Shown here in pieces: positions 53,777 to 62,628 of a stretch of DNA of 64,000 nt. A program made the translations under genes and the position numbers. The DNA comes from Bradyrhizobium sp. DOA9 (GTDB taxonomy: Bacteria; Pseudomonadota; Alphaproteobacteria; Rhizobiales; Xanthobacteraceae). The notes below the pieces were generated by a model that worked only from the letters and a program-made list of their open reading frames with translations, had not been told where the DNA came from and searched no databases. The stretch is taken from positions 3,027,725-3,091,724 of the forward strand of contig NZ_DF820425.1 in NCBI RefSeq assembly GCF_000617845.2. The letters run 5' to 3'. Numbering within the stretch: the stretch's first letter is position 1; every line of letters begins with the position of its first letter.

Positions 53777-54082
53777 CTACTCCTCCGGCTCTGTCGTGAA
53801 CAGCAGCGGATAGCCCTTGGCACGGCCGGCGTCGGTGGCACGGGTGGCCTTGGTTTCGGCGACGTCCTTGGTGAAGACGGCCACCACGCAGGCGCCGAGC
53901 TTGTGCGCGGTGATCATCACCTTGTAGGCCTGATCCTCGGTCATGCGGAATTCGGCCTTCAGCACCATGGTGACGAATTCGCGCGGCGTGTAGTCGTCGT
54001 TGATCAGGATGACCTTGTGCAGCTTCGGCCGCTCGACCTTGGTCTTCGTCCTTGTTTTCGGCTTGGTGACGGTGTCGTTCAT
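53777..54082 (-). CDS. clpS: ATP-dependent Clp protease adaptor ClpS
   Basis: 101 residues. The basic N-terminal tail (KPKTRTKTKVERPK) is followed by the ClpS core HKVILINDDYTPREFVTMVLKAEF, ... AYKVMITAHKLGACVVAVFTKDVAETK, with the NDD/T residues and the pocket that binds N-degron Leu/Phe/Tyr/Trp. CCAGGAGGCGGA precedes the ATG. No clpA is adjacent; rhizobia often have a second clpS near clpA. Confidence 0.95.
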   Translation of the reverse strand: MNDTVTKPKTRTKTKVERPKLHKVILINDDYTPREFVTMVLKAEFRMTEDQAYKVMITAHKLGACVVAVFTKDVAETKATRATDAGRAKGYPLLFTTEPEE

Positions 54083-54125
54083 TCCGCCTCCTGGACACGG
54101 CGGCTCGGGTTCCCTGCCGCAGCAG

Positions 54126-54467
54126 TCAGCCGGCGGCCTTCGCACCATATTGCAATACCTGCACCTTCTCCAAGGTGATCAATCCGCTCGACATCATGCC
54201 GTCCAGGATGGGCAGGAATGCGTTGATGTTATCCTCGCTGTCGACGATCTCGATCAGGAGCGGCAAATCTTCCGATAGCCGCAGGATCTTCGAGGTGTGC
54301 AGCCGGCTGGACTCGCCGAAGCCCATGGGACCGCGCAGCACGGTGGCGCCGGCCAGGTGTCGCTCGCGCGCGGTCATCACGATCGCCTCATAGAGCGGCT
54401 TGCCGTCGTAATGATCGCTCTCGCCGATGAAGATCCGGAGCGAAACTGCCTGATCGGGGATTTGCAT
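54126..54467 (-). CDS. DUF190 protein of the fluoride operon
   Basis: 113 residues: LRIFIGESDHYDGKPLYEAIVMTARERHLAGATVLRGPMGFG, SRLHTSKILRLSEDLPLLIEIVDSEDNINAFLPIL. This is the PII-like DUF190 family, which often neighbours CrcB fluoride channels. Role unknown; a regulatory or gating partner is a common guess. Starts 2 bases after the second crcB. Confidence 0.93.
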   Translation of the reverse strand: MQIPDQAVSLRIFIGESDHYDGKPLYEAIVMTARERHLAGATVLRGPMGFGESSRLHTSKILRLSEDLPLLIEIVDSEDNINAFLPILDGMMSSGLITLEKVQVLQYGAKAAG

Positions 54468-54469
54468 GC

Positions 54470-54895
54470 TCAGCTCCTTGTCAAGCGATTGTAGCGGCTC
54501 GCCATCATATGTCCTGCCCACACCGACACCAGCCAGCAGATCACGGACGCTGCGACATAGGCGAGCGCGGTGTACGTCATGCCGCCGTGGAGCAGGCGGA
54601 AGGTCTCCAGGCTGAACGCCGAGAAGGTGGTATAGCCGCCGCAAAACCCGGTCATGACGAATTGTCGGTGCTCGGGCCGCGCCAGCACGCGGCCGTCCGG
54701 GCCGGTCAGCGTCGCGTAGAAGCCGATGATCAGGGAGCCTGTCGCGTTGATGAACAACGTCGCGAAGGGAAAGCCCGGCCCGGTGTCGAGCACAAGCCCG
54801 ACCAGATAGCGCGTCAGTCCGCCGACGATGCTGCCGGCGGAAACCCAGGCGTAAAGCACGAAGCTGCGCCGGCGTTCGGCAAAAGGTGAGTTCAT
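54470..54895 (-). CDS. crcB: CrcB/Fluc fluoride channel subunit, second copy
   Basis: 141 residues with four helices and the Fluc signatures GGLTRYLVGLV, FATLFINATGSLIIGF and GFCGGYTTFSAFSLETF (Phe-box and central Na site region). A longer polar N-terminus (NSPFAERRRS) distinguishes it from the first copy. Fluc channels are dual-topology dimers, and paired genes often form heterodimers of opposite orientation. Starts 6 bases after its partner. Confidence 0.95.
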   Translation of the reverse strand: MNSPFAERRRSFVLYAWVSAGSIVGGLTRYLVGLVLDTGPGFPFATLFINATGSLIIGFYATLTGPDGRVLARPEHRQFVMTGFCGGYTTFSAFSLETFRLLHGGMTYTALAYVAASVICWLVSVWAGHMMASRYNRLTRS

Positions 54896-54901
54896 CAGCC
54901 T

Positions 54902-55291
54902 CTAGCCTCCCAGACGATCCGCAAGCAGGAAGCCGCAGCTGACGGCGGCGAGGCACAGCCCGACCGAGCAGGCGACATTGCCGAGAGCCGAGAGCGGCTC
55001 GCCGCCCCGCGCGAGTGTCAGCGTTTGCAGGCTGAACGAGGACACCGTGGTGTAGCAGCCGAGAAACCCCGTTACCGCGAACAGCCACGGTGTGGGTGAG
55101 GCGAAGACCGAGCCCGGATGCGTCGCCAGCGCGCCGAAAATGCCGATCAGGAAGGCGCCGGTCACGTTGATGGTCATGGTGCCCCACGGAAACGTTTCGC
55201 CCAGCCGCCGCGCGATCGCACCGGAGACGAAATAGCGCGCGCAGCCGCCGAGCGCGCTGCCGATCACGATCGCAATTGCCCCGCTCAACAA
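54902..55291 (-). CDS. crcB: CrcB/Fluc fluoride channel subunit, first copy
   Basis: 129 residues with the four-helix Fluc fold: GSALGGCARYFVSGAIA, WGTMTINVTGAFLIGIFGAL and GFLGCYTTVSSFSLQTLTL. It exports fluoride passively. The divergence from the neighbouring copy suggests a heterodimer with fixed topologies. Starts 19 bases after the MFS gene. Confidence 0.95.
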   Translation of the reverse strand: MLSGAIAIVIGSALGGCARYFVSGAIARRLGETFPWGTMTINVTGAFLIGIFGALATHPGSVFASPTPWLFAVTGFLGCYTTVSSFSLQTLTLARGGEPLSALGNVACSVGLCLAAVSCGFLLADRLGG

Positions 55292-55310
55292 GACGAACAG
55301 TCCCCCGTCA

Positions 55311-56516
55311 TCACTTGCTCCCTACAGCCAGACCCTTGCCGACGGCGAGCAGCCCCACCAGCGAAACCAGGGCGAAGCCAAGCCCGGCAAGAAACGTTCC
55401 CGCCGGTCCATAGGCGTCCCACAACGCGCCCGCGATCACGCTCGCGGCCAGCAAGGCAAGCCCGGTGAACAGGTTGAAATAGCCGAAGGCGGTGCCGCGC
55501 AAGGCGGGCGGGGCGGCATCGGCGACCATGGCTGAGAGCAGCCCTTGCGTCAGTCCCATATGCAGCCCCCACAGCACGACGCCGAGCGCGAGGCCCGCAA
55601 GGCTCGGGAGCAGGGCCAGCGCAAGGTCGGCCGCGGCGAGGAAGACCAGGCCGAGCGCGAGCAGGCCGGTCCGGTTGATCCGGTCCGACAGCACGCCGGC
55701 CGGATAGGCCGACAGCGCATAGACGACGTTCATCAGCACCAGCACCGCCGGCACCCACATCACGCTCAGTCCGATGTTCTGTGCGCGCAGGATCAGGAAG
55801 GCCTCGCTGAAACGCGCCAGCGTGAAGACGATACCGACTGCGACGACGCGCCAGTATACCGCTCCAAGCTGTCGCATCGCGGCGAGATTGAGCGGATTCC
55901 TGGCGCGCTCGCGGCTCGGGTCCGGCTCCGGCTCCTTCACCGCGAACGCGATCAGGCCAAAGGACAGGAAGGCCGGCAGCACCGCCACCCAGAACACGAG
56001 GGCAAAATTGTCTGCGGTCCACCACATCAGGGCGATCGCCACGAGCGGCCCGACGAAGGCGCCGATCGTGTCGAGCGATTGCCGCAGGCCAAAGCTCGCG
56101 CCGCGCAGGCCGACGGGAGCGATGTCGGCGATCAGCGCATCGCGCGGCGCGCCGCGAATGCCCTTGCCAACGCGGTCGATGAAGCGCGCGGCCACCAGCC
56201 AACCGACGCTCGGCGCGAGCGGGAACAGCGGTTTTGTCAGCGCGGCGAGGCCATAGCCCAAGGTAGCGAGCAGCTTGCGGCGGCCGAGCCAGTCCGACAG
56301 CGCACCAGAGAAGATCTTGGTGATCGAGGCGGTCGCCTCGGCAATGCCCTCGATGAAGCCGACGGTGAGCGTGGAGGCGCCGAGCACGGTGACGAGATAG
56401 ACCGGCAGCAGCGCGTGGATCATCTCGGAGGAGATGTCCATCAGCATCGAGACGAAGCCGAGCACCCAGATTCCCCGGGGCAGCGCGGTGCGCACGGCAT
56501 ACGGTGTCGTCGTCAC
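55311..56516 (-). CDS. MFS transporter at the head of the fluoride operon
   Basis: 401 residues, twelve helices, with the MFS loop motif SGALSDWLGRRKLLATLG and a second SAYPAGVLSDRINRTGLLALGLV. I start at GTG 56516 because AGGAGA lies 7 bases upstream; the ATG at 56534 overlaps that site. It is first after the fluoride riboswitch and is followed closely by crcB, crcB and DUF190. Substrate unknown; its place suggests a role in fluoride response, but sequence resembles general multidrug/sugar-type MFS proteins. Confidence 0.9.
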   Translation of the reverse strand: MTTTPYAVRTALPRGIWVLGFVSMLMDISSEMIHALLPVYLVTVLGASTLTVGFIEGIAEATASITKIFSGALSDWLGRRKLLATLGYGLAALTKPLFPLAPSVGWLVAARFIDRVGKGIRGAPRDALIADIAPVGLRGASFGLRQSLDTIGAFVGPLVAIALMWWTADNFALVFWVAVLPAFLSFGLIAFAVKEPEPDPSRERARNPLNLAAMRQLGAVYWRVVAVGIVFTLARFSEAFLILRAQNIGLSVMWVPAVLVLMNVVYALSAYPAGVLSDRINRTGLLALGLVFLAAADLALALLPSLAGLALGVVLWGLHMGLTQGLLSAMVADAAPPALRGTAFGYFNLFTGLALLAASVIAGALWDAYGPAGTFLAGLGFALVSLVGLLAVGKGLAVGSK

Positions 56517-56560
56517 GCCTTCGTCTCCTGGCATTCGCCCGCCGACCTTCCTGATTAGGC

Positions 56561-56584
56561 AACAAAAAACCCGCCACTGGCGGG
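56561..56584 (-). terminator. intrinsic terminator of the fluoride riboswitch
   Basis: On the minus strand CCCGCC-AGT-GGCGGG is followed by TTTTTTGTT, a textbook intrinsic terminator, 45 bases before the GTG start. An alternative hairpin (complement 56578-56603) pairs an upstream TGGCGGG with the terminator's CCCGCCA, and would act as antiterminator. Confidence 0.85.
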
Positions 56585-56632
56585 TATGTCCATGCTCCCG
56601 CCAAAGGCCGAGGCTCAAGATTGCCTCTCCTC

Positions 56633-56700
56633 AAGCAGGAGTCATCAGCCCACGAGGTCATCGACCGCCGGGCGGGTGTCGGGGGACTCCATCCCCATCT
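56633..56700 (-). ncRNA. fluoride riboswitch (crcB motif) aptamer
   Basis: On the minus strand GGGGATGGAGTCCCCC (complement 56681-56696) forms P1 and carries GGAGT, which pairs with ACTCC (complement 56638-56642) in the pseudoknot. P2 is GCCC (56670-56673) with GGGC (56648-56651), directly followed by the conserved TGATGA. This is the crcB-motif architecture, with the sequence GATG and CTGATGA kept and the helices compensatorily different from the known examples I recall. It sits ahead of a terminator and an operon with two crcB genes. Confidence 0.88.
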
Positions 56701-56961
56701 GTCCGACCAACCTAGCATGGAAATCGTGCCGGACAAGTGGGCGGGAGCCGTGCCTCCACTGGCAGCTCTCATGCCGGGTCCTCGCTTCGCGAGTCGGGGA
56801 ATGATGGCTCATGAGATCGCGCCTGTTCCCTGACGCAAGCGCGGCAACATGGCGGCAGACAACGCGCGAATTCCTAACTCGAATGTGAAGCACAAGCGAT
56901 CTTCGGCCTTTGCGGCAAGCCGATTGCATGTCACCATCGCGTCATACGACGGGAGACTGCG

Positions 56962-57825
56962 ATGCGTTTGCTGTTCTCGATCGGGGCTGTGCTGGTGGCC
57001 GGCATGCTTGCCGGAGGGGACGTCGCGGGCATCGCGGCACCAGGACCGAAATTCGAATCGCCCAGAACTCAGCCGCAGCGGCTTGCGGCCGACAAGGACG
57101 CGCAGACCGTTGATGTCGAGCTGATCCTCGCGGTCGACGTGTCCTATTCCATGGATATGGACGAGCTCGCAATCCAGCGCGAGGGCTATGCGCAGGCGAT
57201 CCAGTCGAAGGAGTTCCTGCAGGCGCTGAAGCTCGGCCCGAACGGCCGCATCGCGGTGACCTATTTCGAGTGGGCCGCCTCCAGCGACCAGAAGATCATC
57301 ATTCCCTGGCGGCTGGTCGATGGTCCCGAGACGGCGGATGCGGTTGCTGCCGAGATCATGAAGACCCCGATTCGGCGCGCTTCGCGCACCTCGATATCAG
57401 GCGCGATCAACTTCGCGATGCCGCTGTTCGACGAAGATCCCTATCGCGGCCTGCGCCGTGTCATCGACATTTCCGGCGACGGTCCGAACAACAATGGCGG
57501 TCCGGTCACGATGGCGCGCGACGCCGCCCTGGAGAAAGGCATCGTCATCAACGGCCTGCCGATCATGGTCAAGGAGCCGTCCTATTCGACCATGGATATC
57601 GACAATCTCGATCTTTACTACGAGGATTGCGTCATCGGGGGGCCGGGGTCCTTCGTCATCACGATCAAGGAGCGCGACAAGTTCAAGGAAGCGATTCGCA
57701 CCAAGCTGCTGATGGAAGTCGCCGGCCGCACGCCGGAGCGTCCGGTGATGCGCGTCGCCGACAAGGAGCCGCGCGTCAATTGCCTCATTGGCGAGAAGAT
57801 CTGGTCCGATCGCTGGGGACGGTGA
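56962..57825 (+). CDS. DUF1194 VWA-type exported protein
   Basis: 287 residues: signal peptide MRLLFSIGAVLVAGMLAGGDVAG, then a von Willebrand A-like domain with the metal-site motif VDVSYSMD, TSISGAINFAMPLF and VIDISGDGPNNNGG. These match DUF1194. Periplasmic adhesion- or binding-type role likely but unknown. The preceding 260 bases hold no gene. Confidence 0.88.
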   Translation: MRLLFSIGAVLVAGMLAGGDVAGIAAPGPKFESPRTQPQRLAADKDAQTVDVELILAVDVSYSMDMDELAIQREGYAQAIQSKEFLQALKLGPNGRIAVTYFEWAASSDQKIIIPWRLVDGPETADAVAAEIMKTPIRRASRTSISGAINFAMPLFDEDPYRGLRRVIDISGDGPNNNGGPVTMARDAALEKGIVINGLPIMVKEPSYSTMDIDNLDLYYEDCVIGGPGSFVITIKERDKFKEAIRTKLLMEVAGRTPERPVMRVADKEPRVNCLIGEKIWSDRWGR

Positions 57826-58017
57826 GGGTGACGGCTTTCCGGGGGATCATGCCCGCCGGTTCCGGCTGAGACCTTTGCCCGCCCGGCGATGCGCGCGCTT
57901 AACGGCTCGTTAACCGGTGCATGGCCCTAATCGCACCGTTACAGTTCGTTTCCGCCGGCATCCTGACATTGCCCAAGCGAGCGAAAGCGGGTTTGTCAGG
58001 CCCGTCCGAGCAATCCA

Positions 58018-58653
58018 ATGGCCATCGTCACATCGAGCACCAGCCAGATTTCGCCCGCCAACGAGCGGCTGTATCGCCAGAGCGCTCTGCTCGGTGACTG
58101 GAAGGGCAATTGGGTGGGCAACAACCAGCCCGTCGGCTTCAAGGTCGTCAACATCCGCGGGGCCCGGGCGCAGGTCGAGTACACCCACAACGGACGCACC
58201 GAGCGCGGCTTTGCCGAGGTTCAGGGCACGCTCATCACTTTCGGCGGCGTCACGGTCGGTACCAAGGACGGCAAGAACATGGTGATGCTGTTCTCCTTCG
58301 GCGGCGCCGGCAAGCAGACCGCGAACCTCGAAAAGCAGCAGCCGCCTGCTTCCGACAGCCGCCTCATGGGAAGCTGGGGCGGCTATTCCAGCGAGAACGG
58401 CAAGAGCGCGAGCTTCAAGGTGCTCGCGGTCAATGGCAAGGAAGCGCAGGTCAGCGTCACCACCGACGGCGTCACCCGCCAGGGCACCGGCTACGTCTAC
58501 AAGAACGTCATCATGTTCGGGCAGACGCAGATCGCGACCGACGACGGACAGAACGGCAAGGTCATCTATCAGGTCGGCACCAAATCCTTCATGGTGCCGG
58601 TGACGAAATATCCGCCGGCGGATTCGTCGTCGTCCGTCGACAAGACGGCATAG
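58018..58653 (+). CDS. internally duplicated beta-domain protein, hypothetical
   Basis: 211 residues without a signal peptide. Two similar halves: LLGDWKGNWVGNNQPVGFKVVNIRGARAQVEYTHNGRTERG and LMGSWGGYSSENGKSASFKVLAVNGKEAQVSVTTDGVTRQG, each ending in a strand with TF or MFG. The Trp-rich start of each repeat suggests a lipocalin- or calycin-like barrel. No family recognised. Function unknown. Confidence 0.75.
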   Translation: MAIVTSSTSQISPANERLYRQSALLGDWKGNWVGNNQPVGFKVVNIRGARAQVEYTHNGRTERGFAEVQGTLITFGGVTVGTKDGKNMVMLFSFGGAGKQTANLEKQQPPASDSRLMGSWGGYSSENGKSASFKVLAVNGKEAQVSVTTDGVTRQGTGYVYKNVIMFGQTQIATDDGQNGKVIYQVGTKSFMVPVTKYPPADSSSSVDKTA

Positions 58654-58656
58654 CAT

Positions 58657-59496
58657 TCACGGCGCGGTCCCGTCGGATCGCGTCAGCGTCTTCAATTGCC
58701 GGTCGACTTGCCGCAGCACTGCGCAAACCCGTGCGAAGCCGCCGTCACCAATGAGTCGCCAGATTTCGTCGGCTTGCTCCACGAGGTGTGGAAGCGTCAG
58801 CGGCAGGTTGGCCGCTTCCTGCAGCGCCCCCTTCTCGTTGATCAGATAGCGCTCGTTCAGTGCGAACAGCACCTGCGCGACGCAGGCGAGCGATCTGTAA
58901 AGGCATCCCGCGACATGGGTCCGCTCGTTGCGTGCGGCCGCGAGCTCGGCATTTTCGATGCTGAACAGGACTTCCCATTGGAAGCGCCGGATCAAGGCGC
59001 TGCGAAGCGGCTTCGGATAGGGAAGTGCGATCGATTTGAGCCGGGCGATCAGGCCGTTCGGATCGTGCAGCGGCTGACAATATGCGATCTCGCCCATCCA
59101 GATCGCCGAGCAGAAGCCATGCGGATGGCCGGGCTGGTAGTCCATGGTGACCACGCCGGCGCTGCAGGATGCCATGACGGTCTCGACCGCGTCGGCGTCA
59201 CGGTAGAGCAGGTCGACCTTGCGGCCTCCCACCGAAAGCCAGGCGCCGCCGACGATCCACGGGCCCCATTCTCCGACAGGCGTCACCGTCGTGGCGGCCG
59301 GATCGTCCGCGATCGTCTGCGCGGCGGCCAGCAACCTTTCGGTGTCCAGCGCGGTCTTGAAATAGAGTCCGATATCGTAGTCCGAGGCCGCGTGCGCGCG
59401 GCCTCGCGCGCGAGAGCCGCCGAGCACGACAGCTTGAACGCCAGGTACATCGGCAACAACGGATGTCAGGCGGGTCAGCGGCGGATCGTCCGGCAT
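58657..59496 (-). CDS. nucleotidyltransferase-fold protein
   Basis: 279 residues. The pol-beta-type signature VVLGGSRARGRAHAASDYDIGLYF carries GS and the Asp pair, with a third acidic residue in RKVDLLYRD. The helical C-terminal half resembles DUF4037 or kanamycin-nucleotidyltransferase-like tails. It could modify a small molecule or act as part of a MNT-type unit, but no HEPN partner is seen. Four start codons are possible; ATG 59496 fits the family best. Confidence 0.85.
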   Translation of the reverse strand: MPDDPPLTRLTSVVADVPGVQAVVLGGSRARGRAHAASDYDIGLYFKTALDTERLLAAAQTIADDPAATTVTPVGEWGPWIVGGAWLSVGGRKVDLLYRDADAVETVMASCSAGVVTMDYQPGHPHGFCSAIWMGEIAYCQPLHDPNGLIARLKSIALPYPKPLRSALIRRFQWEVLFSIENAELAAARNERTHVAGCLYRSLACVAQVLFALNERYLINEKGALQEAANLPLTLPHLVEQADEIWRLIGDGGFARVCAVLRQVDRQLKTLTRSDGTAP

Positions 59497-59594
59497 CGGT
59501 GCGGTTCCCCGAAAGACCTGCGGCCGCGCGGGCCGGCGCGGTCGCTCCGCTGGCATTGACGGTGGTCGGGGAGTATAGTTTTGCAGTGTTTCAG

Positions 59595-60206
59595 ATGGTA
59601 GCCAGAATGTTCGGCCTTGCACGCTCATGCGCCCTTGCAGCTCTCGCATTGCTCTGCCTCGGCGGAGCGCCGGTTCATGCGCAAGTGGCGCCGCTGCGAT
59701 ATTGGATTCCCGGCGGGCCTTTCGGCCTTGGCGGCGCAGCCGGCCTGAGCTCCGACACCTATGGCAGCTTCGCGGGCTTCAGCGCCGGAGAGGCCGATTG
59801 GCGTACGAGCTCTGCGAACGGCTTCTTCATCGGCCGCGAACGCGCTGATGTTGGATTGAGCGGCTTCAACCAGGCAAGCTCGCTCGGCAATTTCAGCGCG
59901 CTCTCTTATGATAGCACGCAATTCGGCTATCAGATGAAGACCGCGGGCGGCATGCCCGTCACCTTCTTTGCCGGCTTCGACACGCTGAAATACGGCAACG
60001 GCATCGGCAGCTCGCTGGCGCCGCTCACCTCCGGCGCCGGGCCCGGCTATGGCGGGTTCGCGGGTGTCGAATTCAAGCCGATCTCGAATCTCAGCCTGTC
60101 GTTCGGCGTCGGCTACACCCAGCAGGATTCGGGCCGCATGGACAGCGATATCAGATCGAACATGCTGCCCGGCGAGTCCCCGGCCCTGGGTGGCCTTCGG
60201 CGCTAA
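59595..60206 (+). CDS. small outer-membrane-type protein
   Basis: 203 residues: signal peptide (ARSCALAALALLCLGGAPVHA) and a Gly/Ser/Phe-rich mature region with alternating residues typical of beta strands (FAGVEFKPISNLSLSFGVGYTQQ). The protein lacks a C-terminal aromatic residue. Overlaps the stop of the convergent nitroreductase gene by 4 bp. Function unknown. Confidence 0.7.
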   Translation: MVARMFGLARSCALAALALLCLGGAPVHAQVAPLRYWIPGGPFGLGGAAGLSSDTYGSFAGFSAGEADWRTSSANGFFIGRERADVGLSGFNQASSLGNFSALSYDSTQFGYQMKTAGGMPVTFFAGFDTLKYGNGIGSSLAPLTSGAGPGYGGFAGVEFKPISNLSLSFGVGYTQQDSGRMDSDIRSNMLPGESPALGGLRR

Positions 60207-61282
60207 GATCGCATCACCAGCTCCGGCGGACGCCGCAGCGATTTCGGCAGGCTTGGGCCGGTGCCGAAGCGCATCACGATGTCGGGGCGCCGTTCGCCGA
60301 GGCCGAGCCGGGTCGCGAATTGCTGCCTCAGCGCTGCGACCTCGACCGGCTGGTTGACGAAGGAATATTTCAGTCCCAGCGCGGTCGCCTGCAAGCCGAA
60401 ACGCTGGCAGGCGCGGCCGACCGCGATCCAATGCGCGGTGTCGCTGCGATCGGCAGCAAGCACGACGACACCGGCCGAGCTGTCGAGCTGCTCGCGGTAT
60501 TTCTTGTTTTCTCCGCTCTCGGTGAAGAACAGCTTCAGAAGCGGCCGCGCCATCCACGACGGCAGCGCGGGATTTCCCGAGGCGGGCGCGAACAACCCGT
60601 CCATGGTCGCGACCGCCTCGGCCTCGTTGAAGCGGATCCAGTCGACGAGCTCGCGCATGAAGGCCTTGTCGCGCATCTGCGCCGAATTGCCTTCGAGCAC
60701 GTAGTCGGTGACCTCAGCCATTGCGGCACGCTCGGTGATCAGGATCGCGGCGACGCCGGGTTGCTGGCAGGCGTTCTCGAGCTGGCGCAGGATCTCGGGC
60801 GCGGCAGATTTGCCGGCGAAGGCCGCGCGGGTGCATTGCCTGACGGGAATGGCATCGGCCAGGGCCGATGCGGCAGGCGGAGCCTCGTCGAGCGTGAGCA
60901 CGATCCGATCGCCGTCGACGACCGGATCCGCACGCCAGCCCAGCGTGGACGCGGCGAGGATGAGGTTTTCGGCGGCACAGCCGAGACTGACGAAGAGATG
61001 ATGATCGTCGGGATCGACCGCCGGACAGCGCCGCGTGACGTCAGGCGCAATCGTGATGACATTGCCGCGGACGGAGAAGATCCACGGCTGGGTGTTGTGG
61101 CTGTTGGCCGCAAGCGTCGCAAACCGGACCAGCTCGCGATCCCTTAGGCCTGCTCGCAGCGGAGCCCGTGACGAGCTGACGGCTTCGTCATAGGTCATCG
61201 CCGCCAGTGCGGCAGAGGGGCCGCCGATCGCCGCCGCGGAAAGCCCGAGCGCGGTCGTGATGAATTGCCGCCGGTTAGCCAC
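60203..61282 (-). CDS. Acg-family nitroreductase-like protein, Tat-exported
   Basis: 359 residues. The start MANRRQFITTALGLSAAAIGG is a twin-arginine signal. The body resembles the Acg/Rv2032 group of nitroreductase-fold proteins: RFATLAANSHNTQPWIF, DDHHLFVSLGCAAENLILAASTLGW, and HWIAVGRACQRFGLQATALGLKYSFVNQPVE. Acg proteins bind FMN but block the active site, so it may store flavin rather than catalyse. Substrate unknown. Confidence 0.85.
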   Translation of the reverse strand: MANRRQFITTALGLSAAAIGGPSAALAAMTYDEAVSSSRAPLRAGLRDRELVRFATLAANSHNTQPWIFSVRGNVITIAPDVTRRCPAVDPDDHHLFVSLGCAAENLILAASTLGWRADPVVDGDRIVLTLDEAPPAASALADAIPVRQCTRAAFAGKSAAPEILRQLENACQQPGVAAILITERAAMAEVTDYVLEGNSAQMRDKAFMRELVDWIRFNEAEAVATMDGLFAPASGNPALPSWMARPLLKLFFTESGENKKYREQLDSSAGVVVLAADRSDTAHWIAVGRACQRFGLQATALGLKYSFVNQPVEVAALRQQFATRLGLGERRPDIVMRFGTGPSLPKSLRRPPELVMRS

Positions 61283-61380
61283 ACCTGTCCGCTCCGCTTC
61301 GATTGCGCGAGGGCATTCTTAAGCCGTCGGACGGCGGAGCGATTGACCAGTATCAAGGCTGTCGGCTGCGCGCTTGCAAC

Positions 61381-62628
61381 CTACCGCACGAACCGCGCCA
61401 CCAGCTCGACATGCGGCGTGTGGCGGAACTGGTCGACCGGCACAACGGCCTCCAGCCGATAGCCGCCGTCGATCAGGAGCCGTGCGTCGCGGGCAAAGGT
61501 CGCGGCGTTGCAGGACACGGCAATCACGACCGGCACCTTGCTCGCGGCAAGCTTCAGCGCCTGCGCCTGCGCGCCCTGGCGCGGCGGGTCGAACACCACG
61601 GCGTCGAAGTCCCGCAGCTCCTGCGGCACCAGCGGGCGGCGGAACAGGTCGCGCGGCTCGCACTTGATCGGCTTCAGGCCCGGCGTCCGCGCAGCTTTCG
61701 CCAGCGCCGCGATGGCGCCGGCGTCGCTGTCATAGGCGGTGACGCGGGCCTTCTCCGCGAGCCTGAGCGCGAACGGGCCGACGCCGCAGAAGAGGTCGAG
61801 AACCTCCTTGGCCTTGCCGATGCGCTCGGCGACGAGTGCCGCGAGCGTCTCCTCGCCCGCCACCGTCGCCTGCAGGAACGAGCCCGGCGGCAGCGTCACC
61901 TCGGCGCGGCCCATCCTCACCGTCGGCGGCAGGCGTTGCAGCACCAGCTCGCCATGCCGGGTCAGCCGCGCCAGGCGGTGCTGCTCGGCGACGCGCGACA
62001 GCGCCGTAACGAGCGCCGTCGGCAGCGGGCCGGAGCCGCGCACGTCGATATCGAGGCCGTTCGCGGTCGCGGTGACCTGGATGTCCAATGGCTTGGTCAC
62101 CGGCATCCTGGACGTCAGCGGCTCGGCGATTGCCCAGGCGGTATCGAGTGCGCCGTCGAGCGCGGGATCGAGGATCGGACAACGATGGATCGGGATGACG
62201 TCGTGCGAGCTCGCAGCCGAGAAGCCGACCTTGAGGATGTCGTGCGTGCCGAACCGGCCGTGCAGCGTGATGCGCCGGCGCCCGGCGCCATGGGCGTCGA
62301 CCAGCGACGCCACCTCGCCCTCGATGCCGGCCTGCGCCAGTGTTTCGACCACGATGCTGCGCTTCCAGGCCCGATACGGCTCGGCCGCCCAATGCTGGAT
62401 GGCACAGCCGCCACACACGCCGAAATGCGGGCAGAATGGTTCGACGCGTTCCGGGCTTGCGACCTCCACCGCCAGCAGCTTGCGGCGGTCGGGATGATGG
62501 CCAAGGACGTGATCGACCTCGACGGCTTCGCCGCCGAGCGTGTAAGGCACATAGACCGCTTCGCCGGTGTCGAGGCAGACGCCGTCGCCGCGATGGCCGA
62601 CATGGTCGATGGTCAGGCGCTCAACCAC
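61381..62628 (-). CDS. RlmD/TrmA-type 5-methyluridine methyltransferase
   Basis: 415 residues. A TRAM-like start ([18 protein letters not shown]...), an Fe-S motif [15 protein letters not shown], a Rossmann SAM site ([27 protein letters not shown]), FDPPRQG and the catalytic Cys in [19 protein letters not shown]. These methylate U in 23S rRNA or tRNA; the exact position is unknown. A GTG start at 62628 overlaps the tlyA stop by 8 bases, so translation is coupled. Confidence 0.9.
   Translation of the reverse strand: MVERLTIDHVGHRGDGVCLDTGEAVYVPYTLGGEAVEVDHVLGHHPDRRKLLAVEVASPERVEPFCPHFGVCGGCAIQHWAAEPYRAWKRSIVVETLAQAGIEGEVASLVDAHGAGRRRITLHGRFGTHDILKVGFSAASSHDVIPIHRCPILDPALDGALDTAWAIAEPLTSRMPVTKPLDIQVTATANGLDIDVRGSGPLPTALVTALSRVAEQHRLARLTRHGELVLQRLPPTVRMGRAEVTLPPGSFLQATVAGEETLAALVAERIGKAKEVLDLFCGVGPFALRLAEKARVTAYDSDAGAIAALAKAARTPGLKPIKCEPRDLFRRPLVPQELRDFDAVVFDPPRQGAQAQALKLAASKVPVVIAVSCNAATFARDARLLIDGGYRLEAVVPVDQFRHTPHVELVARFVR

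Noticed and set aside
58657..59496. Toxin-antitoxin (MNT/HEPN) module
   Set aside because: The nucleotidyltransferase has no small HEPN partner next to it and is longer than MNT antitoxins.
60150..60206. Frameshift at the end of the outer-membrane-type protein
   Set aside because: The abrupt end (ALGGLRR) looked truncated, but no continuation in another frame resembles a barrel strand and the convergent gene occupies the region.
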